A DNA stretch of 64,000 bases from Rhodanobacter sp. OK091 (GTDB lineage: Bacteria; Pseudomonadota; Gammaproteobacteria; Xanthomonadales; Rhodanobacteraceae). The notes below the pieces were generated by a model. The model searched no databases. It was not told the DNA's origin and saw only the letters and a program-made list of their open reading frames with translations. The stretch is from NCBI RefSeq assembly GCF_900142825.1, contig NZ_FRCH01000006.1, positions 84,379 through 148,378 of the forward strand, read 5' to 3'. Below, piece after piece: positions 7,760-17,479 of the stretch. Both the position numbers and the translations under genes were made by a program. Position 1 is the stretch's first letter. The number at the start of each line of letters is the position of its first letter.

Positions 7760-8655
7760 TTTCCGACATCCCATCTCTTCCTACCATCAACCGTTTTCCC
7801 GTTGCCGACCTGAGCTTGGCGGTGGAGACGCGCCATCCGGCCGGCCATCCGACGCTGCTGTTCGCGCACGGCTTCGGCCAGACCCGCGGCGCCTGGAGCG
7901 GTGCGGCTGCGGCGCTGGCCGATGCGGGTTGCCGCTGCGTGACATTCGACACCCGCGGGCATGGTGAAAGCGATCGCGTGGTCAACGGTGATTACCACAT
8001 GGACCAGTTCGCCGATGACTTGCTGCGGATGGCCGCAGCGCAGCCGCAGCCGCCGATCCTGGTCGGCGCATCGATGGGCGGCTTGCTCGGTATCGTGCTC
8101 GCCGGCGAAGTGCGGCCGACGCCGTTCCGTGCGCTGGTTCTGGTCGATATCACGCCGCGCTGGGAAACCGCCGGGGTGGAACGCATTCTTGCCTTCATGC
8201 AGGCCCATCCGGACGGCTTCGCGAACTACACCGAGGCGGCCGAACAGATCGCCGTGTACCTGCCGCAGCGGCGCGAGCGCAAGAGCGAGGAACAACTGCG
8301 CCCGCTGCTGCGCGAAGGTGCCGATGGTCGGCTGCGCTGGCACTGGGATCCGGCGTTGCTGGCCGGCGGCGTGGTGCAGGAGAGCGAGCGCTATCAGCCG
8401 CGCCTGCAGGCCGCCGCGGCGAAGATCGACGTGCCGGTCCTGCTGCTGTCCGGTGCGCGCAGCGACGTAGTCTCGCGCGCCACCGTCGATGAGTTTCTGC
8501 AACTGGTGCCGCATGCCCGGCATGTGGAACTGCCGCACGCCACGCACATGGTGGCGGGCGACGCGAACGATGCGTTCACCCGCGAAGTCGCCCGCTTCGT
8601 GCAGAGTCTTGTTCCATCTGTCGACCGGCGGCACGCCGGCGCTGTCCAACCGTGA
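7756..8655 (+). CDS. Alpha/beta hydrolase
   Basis: 299 residues with the alpha/beta-hydrolase fold. The oxyanion segment is LLFAHGFGQTRGAW, the nucleophile elbow is GASMGG (Ser near residue 110), and the C-terminal catalytic region is LLLSGARSDVVS followed by HATHMVAGD with the likely Asp and His. The substrate is unknown; esterase or epoxide-hydrolase-like activity is possible. It is followed after 12 bases by fadE, so the two are probably cotranscribed, pointing to lipid metabolism. The start codon overlaps a candidate operator and lacks an obvious ribosome site, so the true start may differ. Confidence 0.85.
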   Translation: MVSDIPSLPTINRFPVADLSLAVETRHPAGHPTLLFAHGFGQTRGAWSGAAAALADAGCRCVTFDTRGHGESDRVVNGDYHMDQFADDLLRMAAAQPQPPILVGASMGGLLGIVLAGEVRPTPFRALVLVDITPRWETAGVERILAFMQAHPDGFANYTEAAEQIAVYLPQRRERKSEEQLRPLLREGADGRLRWHWDPALLAGGVVQESERYQPRLQAAAAKIDVPVLLLSGARSDVVSRATVDEFLQLVPHARHVELPHATHMVAGDANDAFTREVARFVQSLVPSVDRRHAGAVQP

Positions 8656-8667
8656 TGAGGTGCTGAG

Positions 8668-11115
8668 ATGCCCGTGATACTGACCTTGCTGGCGGCGCTG
8701 ATTGCCACCGGCGCCTGTGCCTACCACCGCAGCAGCCTCCGCACCTGGGCGATCGCCACGACTGTCACGACGCTGGTGGTGGGCTTGATCGCGCATACGC
8801 CGTGGACGACGATCCTCTTGCTGATCATCGAACTGGCCATCGCGGTGCCGCTGCTGCTGGTGGATTTCCGCCGCCGGCAGATCAGCGCGCCGCTGCTGAA
8901 ACTGTTCGCCAGCGTCACCCCGAAACTGTCCGACACCGAGCAGACCGCACTGGAAGCGGGCACCGTCGGTTTCGAGGGCGAGCTGTTCTCCGGCAAGCCG
9001 GACTGGCATGAGCTGCTCAAGCAGCCGAAGCCCGAACTGAGCGTGGAAGAACAGGCGTTCCTCGACGGCCCGGTGGAAGAGCTGTGCGGCATGATCGACG
9101 ACTGGCAGATCACTCACGAGCTGGCCGACCTGCCGCCGAACGTGTGGGAGTTCATCAAGAAGAACCGCTTCTTCGGCATGATCATCCCGAAGCAGTACGG
9201 CGGCCTGCAGTTCTCCGCGCTGGCGCATTCGGCGGTGCTGCAGAAGCTGGCCACGATGTCGGCCACGGTGGCCTCGACCGTCGCCGTGCCGAACTCGCTG
9301 GGGCCGGCCGAGCTGCTGCTGCATTACGGCAGCGATGAACAGAAGAGCTACTACCTGCCGCGACTGGCCGTGGGCGACGAGATCCCGTGCTTCGCGCTGA
9401 CTGGTCCGTATGCCGGTTCCGACGCCACCTCGATTCCCGACTTCGGCATCGTCTGCAAGCAGACGGTCGATGGCGTCGACACGCTAGGCATCAAGCTGAC
9501 GTTCGACAAGCGCTACATCACGCTGGCGCCGATCGCCACCGTGGTCGGACTGGCATTTCGCATGTACGACCCGGAGCATCTGCTCGGCGACAAAGACGAT
9601 CTGGGCATCACGTTGGCATTGCTGCCGCGTTCCACGCCGGGCCTGCAGATCGGTCGCCGTCACTTCCCATTGAACGTGCCGTTCCAGAACGGCCCGGTCC
9701 ACGGCAAGGACATGTTCGTGCCGCTGTCCACCCTGATCGGTGGCCCGCACATGGCCGGCCACGGCTGGCGCATGCTGGTCGAATGCCTGTCGGTGGGGCG
9801 TGCGATTTCGCTGCCGTCCAACGCCACTGGCGCGCTGCGCGGTGCGGTGGCATCGGTCGGCGCGTATGCGCGCATGCGCAAGCAGTTCGGCCTGGCGATC
9901 GCCCGCTTCGAAGGCGTCGAGGAGGCGCTGGCGCGCATCGGTGGCCTGACCTACGCCACAGCAGCACTGTCGCGCGCCACCGCCGCCGCGGTCGACCGGG
10001 GCGAGAAGCCGGCCGTGCCGTCGGCCATCGCGAAATACCACGCCACCGAATGGGGCCGGCAAGTGGCCGGCGACGCGATGGATGTGCTCGGCGGCAAGGG
10101 CGTGCAGCTCGGTCCGAACAACTACGCCGGCCGGGCATGGCAAGGCGTGCCGATCGCGATCACCGTGGAAGGCGCCAACATCATGACGCGCAGCCTGATG
10201 ATCTTCGGTCAGGGCGCGATCCGCTGCCATCCGTACGTGCTGAAGGAAATGCAGGCGCTGTCGATCACCGATCGCGGCGAGCAGCTGAAGACGTTCGATC
10301 GCCTGCTGTTCGGCCATCTCGGTTTCGGTGTGTCCAACGCGGTGCGCAGCCTGGTGCTGGGCCTGACCGGTTCGCGCCTCGGCGAGAGTGCCGGCGATGC
10401 GTACACCCGCCGCTACTATCGCAAGCTCGACCGCTACTCCGCCGCGTTGGCGCTGTGTTCGGACGTGTTCATGGGTGTGCTCGGCGGCAAACTGAAGTTC
10501 AAGGAGAAGCTGTCCGCGCGCCTGGGCGACGTGCTGAGCTATCTGTACATCGCCAGCGCCATGTTGAAACGCTACGAAGACACCGGCCGGCCGGAAGCGG
10601 ATCGCCCGCTGCTGGCATGGGCGTTCCACCAGTGCGTGTGGAACATGCAGATGGCGCTGGATGGCGCGATCCGCAATTTCCCGCTGAAGCCGGTGTCGTG
10701 GCTGTTGCGCGCGCTGGTGTTTCCGTTCGGTCGTCGCGAAGTGCCGCCTTCCGATCGTCTCGGTCGCCGCGTCGCCGCATTGATCACCGCACCCAGCGAG
10801 GCACGCGATCGCCTGCTCGAATGGGTGTATCTGACTCCGACGGCGAACAACACGGTCGGCCGCATGAACGCCTTGTTGCCGGACGTGATCATGGCCGAAC
10901 CGGTCGACCGCAAATTCGGCAAGGCGCAGAAGGGCGGCCAGTTCAAGTCACACGATTACATGGATCAGCTGGCGGAAGCGGAGCAGGCCGGCGTGCTGAA
11001 TGCCAGTGAGGTCGCACTGCTCAGACGCGTGCGCGAAGGCGTGTTCGAGTTCATCTCGGTGGATGATTTCGAGCCGGACGAGCTGCGCGCATTCAAGACA
11101 CGCGCGGACAAGTAG
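8668..11115 (+). CDS. fadE: Acyl-CoA dehydrogenase, FadE type
   Basis: 815 residues, the same size as long proteobacterial FadE. Two or three hydrophobic N-terminal helices (residues 1-70) are followed by the FAD acyl-CoA dehydrogenase core (FFGMIIPKQYGGLQFSALAH, FALTGPYAGSD, GKGVQLGPNNY) and the C-terminal DUF1974 region. It catalyses the first step of beta-oxidation, acyl-CoA to 2-enoyl-CoA. It directly follows the hydrolase gene and ends before a strong terminator at 11140-11189. Control by the adjacent TetR protein is inferred. Confidence 0.96.
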   Translation: MPVILTLLAALIATGACAYHRSSLRTWAIATTVTTLVVGLIAHTPWTTILLLIIELAIAVPLLLVDFRRRQISAPLLKLFASVTPKLSDTEQTALEAGTVGFEGELFSGKPDWHELLKQPKPELSVEEQAFLDGPVEELCGMIDDWQITHELADLPPNVWEFIKKNRFFGMIIPKQYGGLQFSALAHSAVLQKLATMSATVASTVAVPNSLGPAELLLHYGSDEQKSYYLPRLAVGDEIPCFALTGPYAGSDATSIPDFGIVCKQTVDGVDTLGIKLTFDKRYITLAPIATVVGLAFRMYDPEHLLGDKDDLGITLALLPRSTPGLQIGRRHFPLNVPFQNGPVHGKDMFVPLSTLIGGPHMAGHGWRMLVECLSVGRAISLPSNATGALRGAVASVGAYARMRKQFGLAIARFEGVEEALARIGGLTYATAALSRATAAAVDRGEKPAVPSAIAKYHATEWGRQVAGDAMDVLGGKGVQLGPNNYAGRAWQGVPIAITVEGANIMTRSLMIFGQGAIRCHPYVLKEMQALSITDRGEQLKTFDRLLFGHLGFGVSNAVRSLVLGLTGSRLGESAGDAYTRRYYRKLDRYSAALALCSDVFMGVLGGKLKFKEKLSARLGDVLSYLYIASAMLKRYEDTGRPEADRPLLAWAFHQCVWNMQMALDGAIRNFPLKPVSWLLRALVFPFGRREVPPSDRLGRRVAALITAPSEARDRLLEWVYLTPTANNTVGRMNALLPDVIMAEPVDRKFGKAQKGGQFKSHDYMDQLAEAEQAGVLNASEVALLRRVREGVFEFISVDDFEPDELRAFKTRADK

Positions 11116-11139
11116 AACGCCGGCAAGCGTGCACGTCGT

Positions 11140-11189
11140 GGCCCGTGCCTGATGGGTTTCACACGCCATCAGCGTCGGGCCGGCTTTTT
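11140..11189 (+). terminator. Rho-independent terminator after fadE
   Basis: Arms GGCCCG-N3-CTGATGG and CCATCAG-N3-CGGGCC form a long interrupted stem, followed by GGC and five T. It separates fadE from the DUF4442 gene at 11205, whose SD (GGAGAG) lies just after the T-run. Confidence 0.75.
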
Positions 11190-11204
11190 CCTGGAGAGTC
11201 GCCG

Positions 11205-11687
11205 ATGAGCGCACCCGTGCTTTCGCTGTATCGTCGCATCACACGTTGGCCCGCGGGTCACTGGCTCTTTTCGCGACTGATCTGTTTCAAGGCACCTTAT
11301 TTCGCCACGATCGCGCCGCGATTCGTGGCGCTGGAACCAGGGCGTTGCGAAGTGCGCATCCGCGACCGCCGGCGCGTGCACAACCACATCGGTACCGTGC
11401 ACGCGATCGCACTGTGCAACCTGGCCGAACTCAGTGCCGGCGTGATGACCGACGCGACCATTCCGGCCAACATGCGCTGGATTCCTAAGGGCATGACGGT
11501 GGAGTACCTGGCCAAGGCCAAGGGCGCCATGCATGCCGAGGCCACTCCCGAGAATGCTGCGGTGGAGTCGCCCGGTGGCTACGCATGGCCGGTGAAGGTG
11601 AGCGTGCGCAACGATGCCGGCGAGGAAGTGTTCCGCGCCCGCATCGACATGTGGGTATCGCCGCGCACGCGGGCGGCGGCGACTTAG
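11205..11687 (+). CDS. DUF4442 hotdog-fold protein, putative thioesterase
   Basis: 160 residues from the ATG at 11205, preceded by GGAGAG at 8-base spacing. Sequence features such as RDRRRVHNHIGTVHAIALCN and AELSAGVMTDATIP fit the DUF4442/YiiD-like hotdog-fold family, which is related to acyl-CoA thioesterases. Its position after fadE supports a role with acyl-CoA substrates. A terminator lies between the two genes, so it may have its own promoter or depend on readthrough. The substrate is unknown. Confidence 0.8.
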   Translation: MSAPVLSLYRRITRWPAGHWLFSRLICFKAPYFATIAPRFVALEPGRCEVRIRDRRRVHNHIGTVHAIALCNLAELSAGVMTDATIPANMRWIPKGMTVEYLAKAKGAMHAEATPENAAVESPGGYAWPVKVSVRNDAGEEVFRARIDMWVSPRTRAAAT

Positions 11688-11772
11688 CCGGTTGCGACCT
11701 GCACGCGCGAGGCCAAGCCCAGCGCCGCTATCCAGCCTCGCCTCGATAACGTGTTGTTTGTCGCGGATGGGC

Positions 11773-12774
11773 TCAGCTCGCCAGCACGCAGCGGTTCTTG
11801 CCGCCGCGCTTGGCTGTGTACATGGCGCGGTCGGCGGCCTGGATCAGTTGCTCGTTGGCGTCGGGGCGATCGTCGGGAGCGTACGGCGCGATGCCGATGC
11901 TGGCGCTGACGCACACTTCGACCAGACGGTCGTCGAAACGCAGCATGTAGGGCTCGCCCAGGGTTCGGCACAATTTCTGGCAGAGCTGCAGCGCCTGATG
12001 CGGATCTTCGACGTCTTCCAGGATCAGCGCGAATTCGTCGCCGCCCAGTCGCGCCACCGTGTCATTGCTGCGCAGATGCGTGGACAGCCGCGCCGCGATT
12101 TCCTGCAACAGCGCATCGCCGGCCGGATGGCCGTGTTCGTCGTTGACGCCCTTGAAGCCATCGATGTCGATGAAGGCCAGCGCGAAGTGGCCATGGTGGC
12201 GGTGTGCATGCTGGATCGCCACCTGAAGGCGATCGTTGAACAGCATGCGATTGGGCAGGCCGGTCAGTATGTCGTGGCTGGCCTGATGACGCACCATGGC
12301 CTCGACCAGTTCGCGCTCGGCGATTTCGCGGGTGAGCTGCTGGTTGCGCTCGGCCAGCTCGGCCATGGTCTGCTGCAGTTCGGCGCGCACCGCATACAGC
12401 TCCAGGAATACGCGCACCTTCGATTGCAGGATCACGTCGTTGATCGGCTTGGCGATGTAATCCACCGCGCCTGAGCGGTAGCCCTTGAGCCGGTTCAGGT
12501 CGTCGGCATAGGCCGCGGTGACGAAGATGATCGGCGTCTCGCGCAGCTGCTCGGCCTCGGCCAGCAGCGCGGCCACCTCGAAACCGTCCATGTCGGGCAT
12601 GTTGACGTCGAGCAGGATCAGCGCGAAGTGGTGATCCAGGCACAACGCCAGCGCCTCGTTGCCGCTGCGCGCCTCGATGATCTGTGCGCCGCTGCGGGCA
12701 AGCAGCCGCCGCATCGCGATCAGGTTGGCGGCGGTGTCGTCGACGACCAGGATTTTCGGCGGCATCGTGTTCAT
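11773..12774 (-). CDS. Response regulator with GGDEF output (diguanylate cyclase)
   Basis: 333 residues. The receiver domain (residues 5-125) has phosphoacceptor Asp56 in LILLDVNMPDMDG and Lys109 in AKPI. A coiled coil (130-165) leads to a complete GGDEF domain with GGDEF at 244-248 and the inhibitory I-site RSND at 235-238, five residues upstream. It should therefore make cyclic-di-GMP and be product-inhibited. It is the last of three genes on this strand, after the CheR-like methyltransferase (36-base gap) and the hybrid kinase that probably phosphorylates it. Confidence 0.95.
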   Translation of the reverse strand: MNTMPPKILVVDDTAANLIAMRRLLARSGAQIIEARSGNEALALCLDHHFALILLDVNMPDMDGFEVAALLAEAEQLRETPIIFVTAAYADDLNRLKGYRSGAVDYIAKPINDVILQSKVRVFLELYAVRAELQQTMAELAERNQQLTREIAERELVEAMVRHQASHDILTGLPNRMLFNDRLQVAIQHAHRHHGHFALAFIDIDGFKGVNDEHGHPAGDALLQEIAARLSTHLRSNDTVARLGGDEFALILEDVEDPHQALQLCQKLCRTLGEPYMLRFDDRLVEVCVSASIGIAPYAPDDRPDANEQLIQAADRAMYTAKRGGKNRCVLAS

Positions 12775-12809
12775 GTCGGTGACCGGGCGGCTTGCCTCTT
12801 GGCTCCACC

Positions 12810-13712
12810 TTAACCGCTACCCCTGCCATCCTGCGTGAACGGGAGCACTGTCCCATCAAACTCGATCGAGGCCGGCCGGTGGCCGCGCCGGTACAGCCGC
12901 AGGGCGGCGTCGAGCACGCTGAAGTCGGCGGCCGCCGGCGAGAAGTCCAGGCTCTCGCGCAGCCCCAGACAGAGGTAGCCGCCACGCACCAGGCTGTCAT
13001 GGAACAGCTCCAGCGTGCGGTTCTGCAACGGCGCGGAAAAATAGATCAGCACGTTGCGGCACACCACCAGGTTCGCCTCGCAGAACACCTTGTCGGCCAC
13101 CAGGTTGTGGCTGGCAAAGGTGATGTGGCGACGCAGCCGCTGGTCGAGCTTGATGAAGTTGTAGCGTGCGCTGTAGTAATCCGCCAGCGAGCGCTCGCCG
13201 CCCGCTTCCAGGTAGTTGCGCGACCACAGCTGGGCGTCCCTGGCCGGATAAATGCCTTCGTGCGCGCGGCGCAAGGCGTCGGCATTGAAGTCGGTGGCGA
13301 AGATATGGCTGCGCTCGTACAGCCCGGCCTCGTCCAGCAGGATCGCCAGCGAATAGGCTTCCTGTCCGTAAGCGCAGCCGGCCTGCCAGATGGTGATCTG
13401 CGGGTACGACGCCAGCATCGGCAGCACCTGTTCGCGCAGCGCCCGGAACACCGGCGGGTCGCGAAACATTTCCGACACCGGGACCGACAGCCCCTGTATC
13501 ACCACTGCCACGAAGTCCGGCTCGTGCAGCAGGCGCGTGGTCAGCTCGCTGATGTTGCCGCAGCGGTGATCGCGCGCCAGCTGGCGCACGCGCCGGATCA
13601 GCGAGGCCGGCGCATATTGGCTGAAGTCGTGGCCGTGACGCCGCTTCAGCGCCTGCACGAACAAATCCAGTTCGATCCGTTCCAGTTCGCTGGCCGCAGT
13701 CGACGCAGGCAT
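12810..13712 (-). CDS. CheR-type protein-glutamate methyltransferase
   Basis: 300 residues from the ATG at 13712, five bases after the kinase stop. Earlier in-frame starts would overlap the kinase. The N-terminal helical domain (FVQALKRRHGHDFSQY) and the SAM-binding domain (IWQAGCAYGQEAYSLAILL, IFATDFNADALRRA, VVCRNVLIYF) match CheR enzymes that methylate receptor glutamates. The usual WS-GC-S-GEE motif is altered to WQAGCAYGQEAYS but is recognisable. No chemoreceptor gene is nearby, so its partner is probably the hybrid kinase rather than a flagellar chemotaxis array. Confidence 0.88.
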   Translation of the reverse strand: MPASTAASELERIELDLFVQALKRRHGHDFSQYAPASLIRRVRQLARDHRCGNISELTTRLLHEPDFVAVVIQGLSVPVSEMFRDPPVFRALREQVLPMLASYPQITIWQAGCAYGQEAYSLAILLDEAGLYERSHIFATDFNADALRRAHEGIYPARDAQLWSRNYLEAGGERSLADYYSARYNFIKLDQRLRRHITFASHNLVADKVFCEANLVVCRNVLIYFSAPLQNRTLELFHDSLVRGGYLCLGLRESLDFSPAAADFSVLDAALRLYRRGHRPASIEFDGTVLPFTQDGRGSG

Positions 13713-13717
13713 TGCGC

Positions 13718-16700
13718 TCAGCGCTGCAGCCACACGCGCATCATCGACGCCAGCTTGTCGATGTCGATCGGTTTGGACAGATAATCGCTGGCGCCCATCT
13801 CCAGGCACTTCTCGCGATCGCCGAGCATCGCCTTGGCGGTCAGCGCGATGATGGGCAGGTCGGCGAAATGCGGTTGGGCGCGGATGGCGCGGATGGTTTC
13901 GTAGCCATCCATGCCCGGCATCATGATGTCCATCAGCACCAGTTCCGGCACTTCGTCGTCGGCCAGCACCTTCAGCGCCTTGTAGCCGTCCTGCGCCATG
14001 TTCACCTGCAGCCCCCAGCCGCGCATCACCTTGGACAGCGCGAACAGGTTGCGCATGTCGTCATCCACCAGCAGCACGCGACGGCCGGCGAGTTCGCCCT
14101 TCGCCGCGGATCCGGCGGCGCTCCGGCGCGGCGCCTGCTGGATGCTGTGCAGGAACAGGCTGACCTCGTCGAGCAGACGTTCGGTGGAACGCGCGCCTTT
14201 GACCACGATGGCGTCGGTGTACTGGCGCAACTTCAGGTTTTCCTCGCGGCTGAGGTCGCGGCCGGAATACACCACCACAGGCGGCACGCCACGGGCAGTC
14301 TCCGCCAGGCGCTCCAGCAATTCGAGTCCGGACATGCCGGGCAGGCCCAGGTCGAGCACGACGCAGTCGTAAGCCGTGCCGGTGATCTTCTCCAGCGCCT
14401 CCTCCGCCGAACCGGCTTCGTCGATCTGCACGTTGTCGCTGCGCAGCATGATGTGCACGGCGGTGCGCGAGTCGGCATCGTCGTCCACGATCAGCAGGTG
14501 GCGTTGCTGCCCGGCGGCGAAATGCAGCAGGCGCTCCAGCGCGAGACCGATCGATTCGCGGCTGACCGGCTTGATCAGGAAGCCCACTGCGCCGCGCTCC
14601 AGCCCCCGCGTGCCGCCGTCGTCGACCGAGATGAAGTGGACCGGGATCGCGCGCGTGGCGTCGTCGGCCTTGAGCTGGTCGAGTACGCTCCAGCCGTCCA
14701 TGACCGGCAGCGAGATATCCAGCAGGATGCCGGTGGGATGATGTTCACGCGCCAGTTGCAGCCCCGATTCGCCGTCGCCGGCGGCCAGCGCGCGATAGCC
14801 TTTGCGATGGATCATGTCGATCAGGATGCGCGCAAAGGCGGGGTCGTCCTCGATCACCAGAATCGTGGTCTGGCCCGGCAGCAGCGAGGTGCGATCATCA
14901 TCGATCGGCTCCGGCAGCAGATACGGCGACACGGCCTGGCTGAGCCGGGTCTTGCTGGCGCGCGGCAGATCCTCGGCGAAGTCGGATGCCGCCGGCGCCT
15001 CCGGCGGCGTCTCCGGCAGCAGCAGCGTAAAGCAGCTGCCGCGGCCACTCTCGCTGCGCAGCACGATGTCGCCGCCGAGCAGTTGGGTCATCCGCCGCGA
15101 GATCGCCAGGCCTAGCCCGGTGCCGCCGAACTGGCGGCTGGTGCCGGCGTCCACCTGTTCGAACGCGTTGAAGACGCGCTGGAACTTGTCCGGCGGAATG
15201 CCGATGCCGGTATCGCTCACCGTGATGGCGATCAGCGGCTGGCCCAGCAGTATTTCCGGAATGTCGGTGTCGCTGTCGGGGCGGCCGATGCGAAGGCTCA
15301 CCGCGCCCTTGGCGGTGAACTTGAACGCGTTGCTGATCAGGTTGTTGGCGACCTGTTCGAGCTTGCTGCCGTCGGTGCGCAGGACGGCCGGCAGGCCGGG
15401 GTCGATGTCCAGCGTGAAGCCCAGGCCCTTTTCCTCCGCCACATGCGCAAACGTGCGCCGCAGCCGCCGCAGCAGATCGGGCAGCGCCAGGTCGTCGATC
15501 ACCAGCTCCATCTTGCCGGCCTCGACCTTGGACAGGTCGAGGATGTCGTTGATCAGGCGCAGCAGGCTGTTGCCGGCGTCGTGGATGATCCGCGCCGATT
15601 CGATCTGCTCGTCGTCGAGGTTGCCGGTCTCGTTGTCGGCCAGGTTGCGCGACAGGATCAGCAGGCTGTTCAGCGGTGTGCGCAGTTCATGCGACATGTT
15701 CGCCAGGAACTCGGACTTGTACTGGCTGGCGCGTGCCAGTTCGGCCGCCTTGTCGGCGGTTTCCTGCTGCAGTTCCTCCAGCACATATTTCTGCCGGTTC
15801 AGGCTCTCTGTCTTCTCGCGCAACTCCTGGTTGGACGCCTGCAGCTCTTCGGCCTGCACACGCAACTCCTCTTCGGAGGCGATCAGCCGTTCGGACTGCT
15901 CTTCCAGTTCGGCGGTTTTCGCCTGCAGCGCCTCGTTGTTGTCGCGCAGCACTTCCTTCTGCTGGCGCATCACCAGCTCGGATACGCGCAGGTCGTCGGC
16001 CTGTTCCTGCGTCTGCAGCAGCAAGTCGTGCGTGCTGACGGCGCGGTTGAGGTTTTCCAGGGTCAACGCCACGATCGGCAGCAGCTCATCCAGCAGCCGT
16101 TTCTGCAACGGACTGAGCGGCACGAAACCGGCCAGTTCCAGCACGCCGATCAAGGTGTCGCGGTAGAGCACCGGCAGGATCGAGACGTTGCGTGGCAACG
16201 CCTCGCCGGTGCCCGAATCGATGTGCAGGTAATTTTCCGGCACGTCGTCGAGCATGATGGCTTTGCGTTCGATCGCGCACTGGCCCACCAGTCCTTCGCC
16301 GGGCATGTACTGGTCCGCCGTGCGGTTGTTCAGGCGCAGGCCGTAGCTGCCCAGCAGGTCGAGGCGATGGCGCGTGTCGTCGAATGAATAAAACAGACCC
16401 ACGCCGGCCCCGCACAGTGGCACCAGTTCGCTGGCCAGCCATTGTGCGAATTCCTTGTGCGTGGTGGCTTGCAGCAGCACGTGCGAGACGTCCGACACGC
16501 GGGATCTGATCCAGGTCTGCGCCTCGGTATCCAGCGACATCTGTTTGAACACCTGCAGCGCGCGGGCAATTTCGCCGACCTCGTCACGGCGATCGAGCCG
16601 GCGGATCTCGAAATCGTGGTCGCGATTCGCCAGTCGCGTCATCAGGTCGGTAAGACGACGCAATGGCCGGCTGACCAGCTTCGAGGTCAGCCTGATCACC

Positions 16701-17374
16701 ACGATGCCGAGCAGGATACCGAGCAGTATCGCAATCGTGTTGATCACCTTGGCGGTGAACAGGGCGCTATCGAGTTGCCGGTTGCGCACCGTCAGCAGCT
16801 GATTTTCCTCGGCGATCATCTGATTGATGGCGGCGTGCAGGTCGTCGCTGCGCACCGTGCGGTGTTCCAGATAGTTCGACTGGATGCGCTGCAGTTCCAG
16901 CGCCATCGCTGCCGTATCGGCGACCTTCCGTTGGGCGATTGGGTCGATCGCGTTGACCGTTATCTCCCGCTGCCACTGCGCCGCCATCTTTTCCAGCGAA
17001 TCGATGCGTAACTGCTGCAGCGGGTTGTCAGTGGTCATCTGACGCAGATGGGCGATACGTTCATGCAGGTCGCTGATGCCGCTGTCGAACATGGCCCGCT
17101 GGTCGGCGCGCTGGGTCAGCATGTAGCCGCGCGCACCGAGCTGACTGGTCTGCAGCGCATGCTGCACTTGGTCAAGTTCCAGCAGCACCTGATAGGTGTG
17201 CGTCGTCCACTGCCGATTGCCTTCCTGTTGACGCAGCGAGTTCAAGGTGACCAGGCTGGTCACCAGGAACAGACCCAGCAACAGGCCGATCGCCAGCATC
17301 ATCTTGCGCTGCAGCGGCTGATCGGCCAGCCATGAATTCTTTTTCGGGCGGGTAGATGGCTGCATGGGGATCAC
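13718..17374 (-). CDS. Hybrid histidine kinase with CHASE3, HAMP, GAF and three receiver domains
   Basis: 1218 residues. Order: TM1 (26-46), CHASE3-like periplasmic helical domain (50-205), TM2 (208-229), HAMP (230-285), GAF (295-440), coiled coil (450-550), HisKA with His562 in SHELRTPLNS, and HATPase (about 665-787; N-box NLISNAFKF, DTGIGI, GTGLGL). Three receivers follow, with acceptor Asp886, Asp1008 and Asp1149. It senses an unknown signal across the inner membrane. Cys322 and His350-region residues of the GAF do not identify a ligand. It is first in an operon with the CheR-like and receiver-GGDEF genes. Multiple receivers suggest phosphorelay branching or signal buffering. Confidence 0.95.
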   Translation of the reverse strand: MIPMQPSTRPKKNSWLADQPLQRKMMLAIGLLLGLFLVTSLVTLNSLRQQEGNRQWTTHTYQVLLELDQVQHALQTSQLGARGYMLTQRADQRAMFDSGISDLHERIAHLRQMTTDNPLQQLRIDSLEKMAAQWQREITVNAIDPIAQRKVADTAAMALELQRIQSNYLEHRTVRSDDLHAAINQMIAEENQLLTVRNRQLDSALFTAKVINTIAILLGILLGIVVIRLTSKLVSRPLRRLTDLMTRLANRDHDFEIRRLDRRDEVGEIARALQVFKQMSLDTEAQTWIRSRVSDVSHVLLQATTHKEFAQWLASELVPLCGAGVGLFYSFDDTRHRLDLLGSYGLRLNNRTADQYMPGEGLVGQCAIERKAIMLDDVPENYLHIDSGTGEALPRNVSILPVLYRDTLIGVLELAGFVPLSPLQKRLLDELLPIVALTLENLNRAVSTHDLLLQTQEQADDLRVSELVMRQQKEVLRDNNEALQAKTAELEEQSERLIASEEELRVQAEELQASNQELREKTESLNRQKYVLEELQQETADKAAELARASQYKSEFLANMSHELRTPLNSLLILSRNLADNETGNLDDEQIESARIIHDAGNSLLRLINDILDLSKVEAGKMELVIDDLALPDLLRRLRRTFAHVAEEKGLGFTLDIDPGLPAVLRTDGSKLEQVANNLISNAFKFTAKGAVSLRIGRPDSDTDIPEILLGQPLIAITVSDTGIGIPPDKFQRVFNAFEQVDAGTSRQFGGTGLGLAISRRMTQLLGGDIVLRSESGRGSCFTLLLPETPPEAPAASDFAEDLPRASKTRLSQAVSPYLLPEPIDDDRTSLLPGQTTILVIEDDPAFARILIDMIHRKGYRALAAGDGESGLQLAREHHPTGILLDISLPVMDGWSVLDQLKADDATRAIPVHFISVDDGGTRGLERGAVGFLIKPVSRESIGLALERLLHFAAGQQRHLLIVDDDADSRTAVHIMLRSDNVQIDEAGSAEEALEKITGTAYDCVVLDLGLPGMSGLELLERLAETARGVPPVVVYSGRDLSREENLKLRQYTDAIVVKGARSTERLLDEVSLFLHSIQQAPRRSAAGSAAKGELAGRRVLLVDDDMRNLFALSKVMRGWGLQVNMAQDGYKALKVLADDEVPELVLMDIMMPGMDGYETIRAIRAQPHFADLPIIALTAKAMLGDREKCLEMGASDYLSKPIDIDKLASMMRVWLQR

Positions 17375-17479
17375 GGCGGTTCGGTAGGCGTTCTGTTCTG
17401 CGATCAGCGGATCGGCGATCGGGCCTTTAACAGAGTAGCCGGTGCCGGCGCCGAACCATAGCCGGCCGCACGCCGCGGC

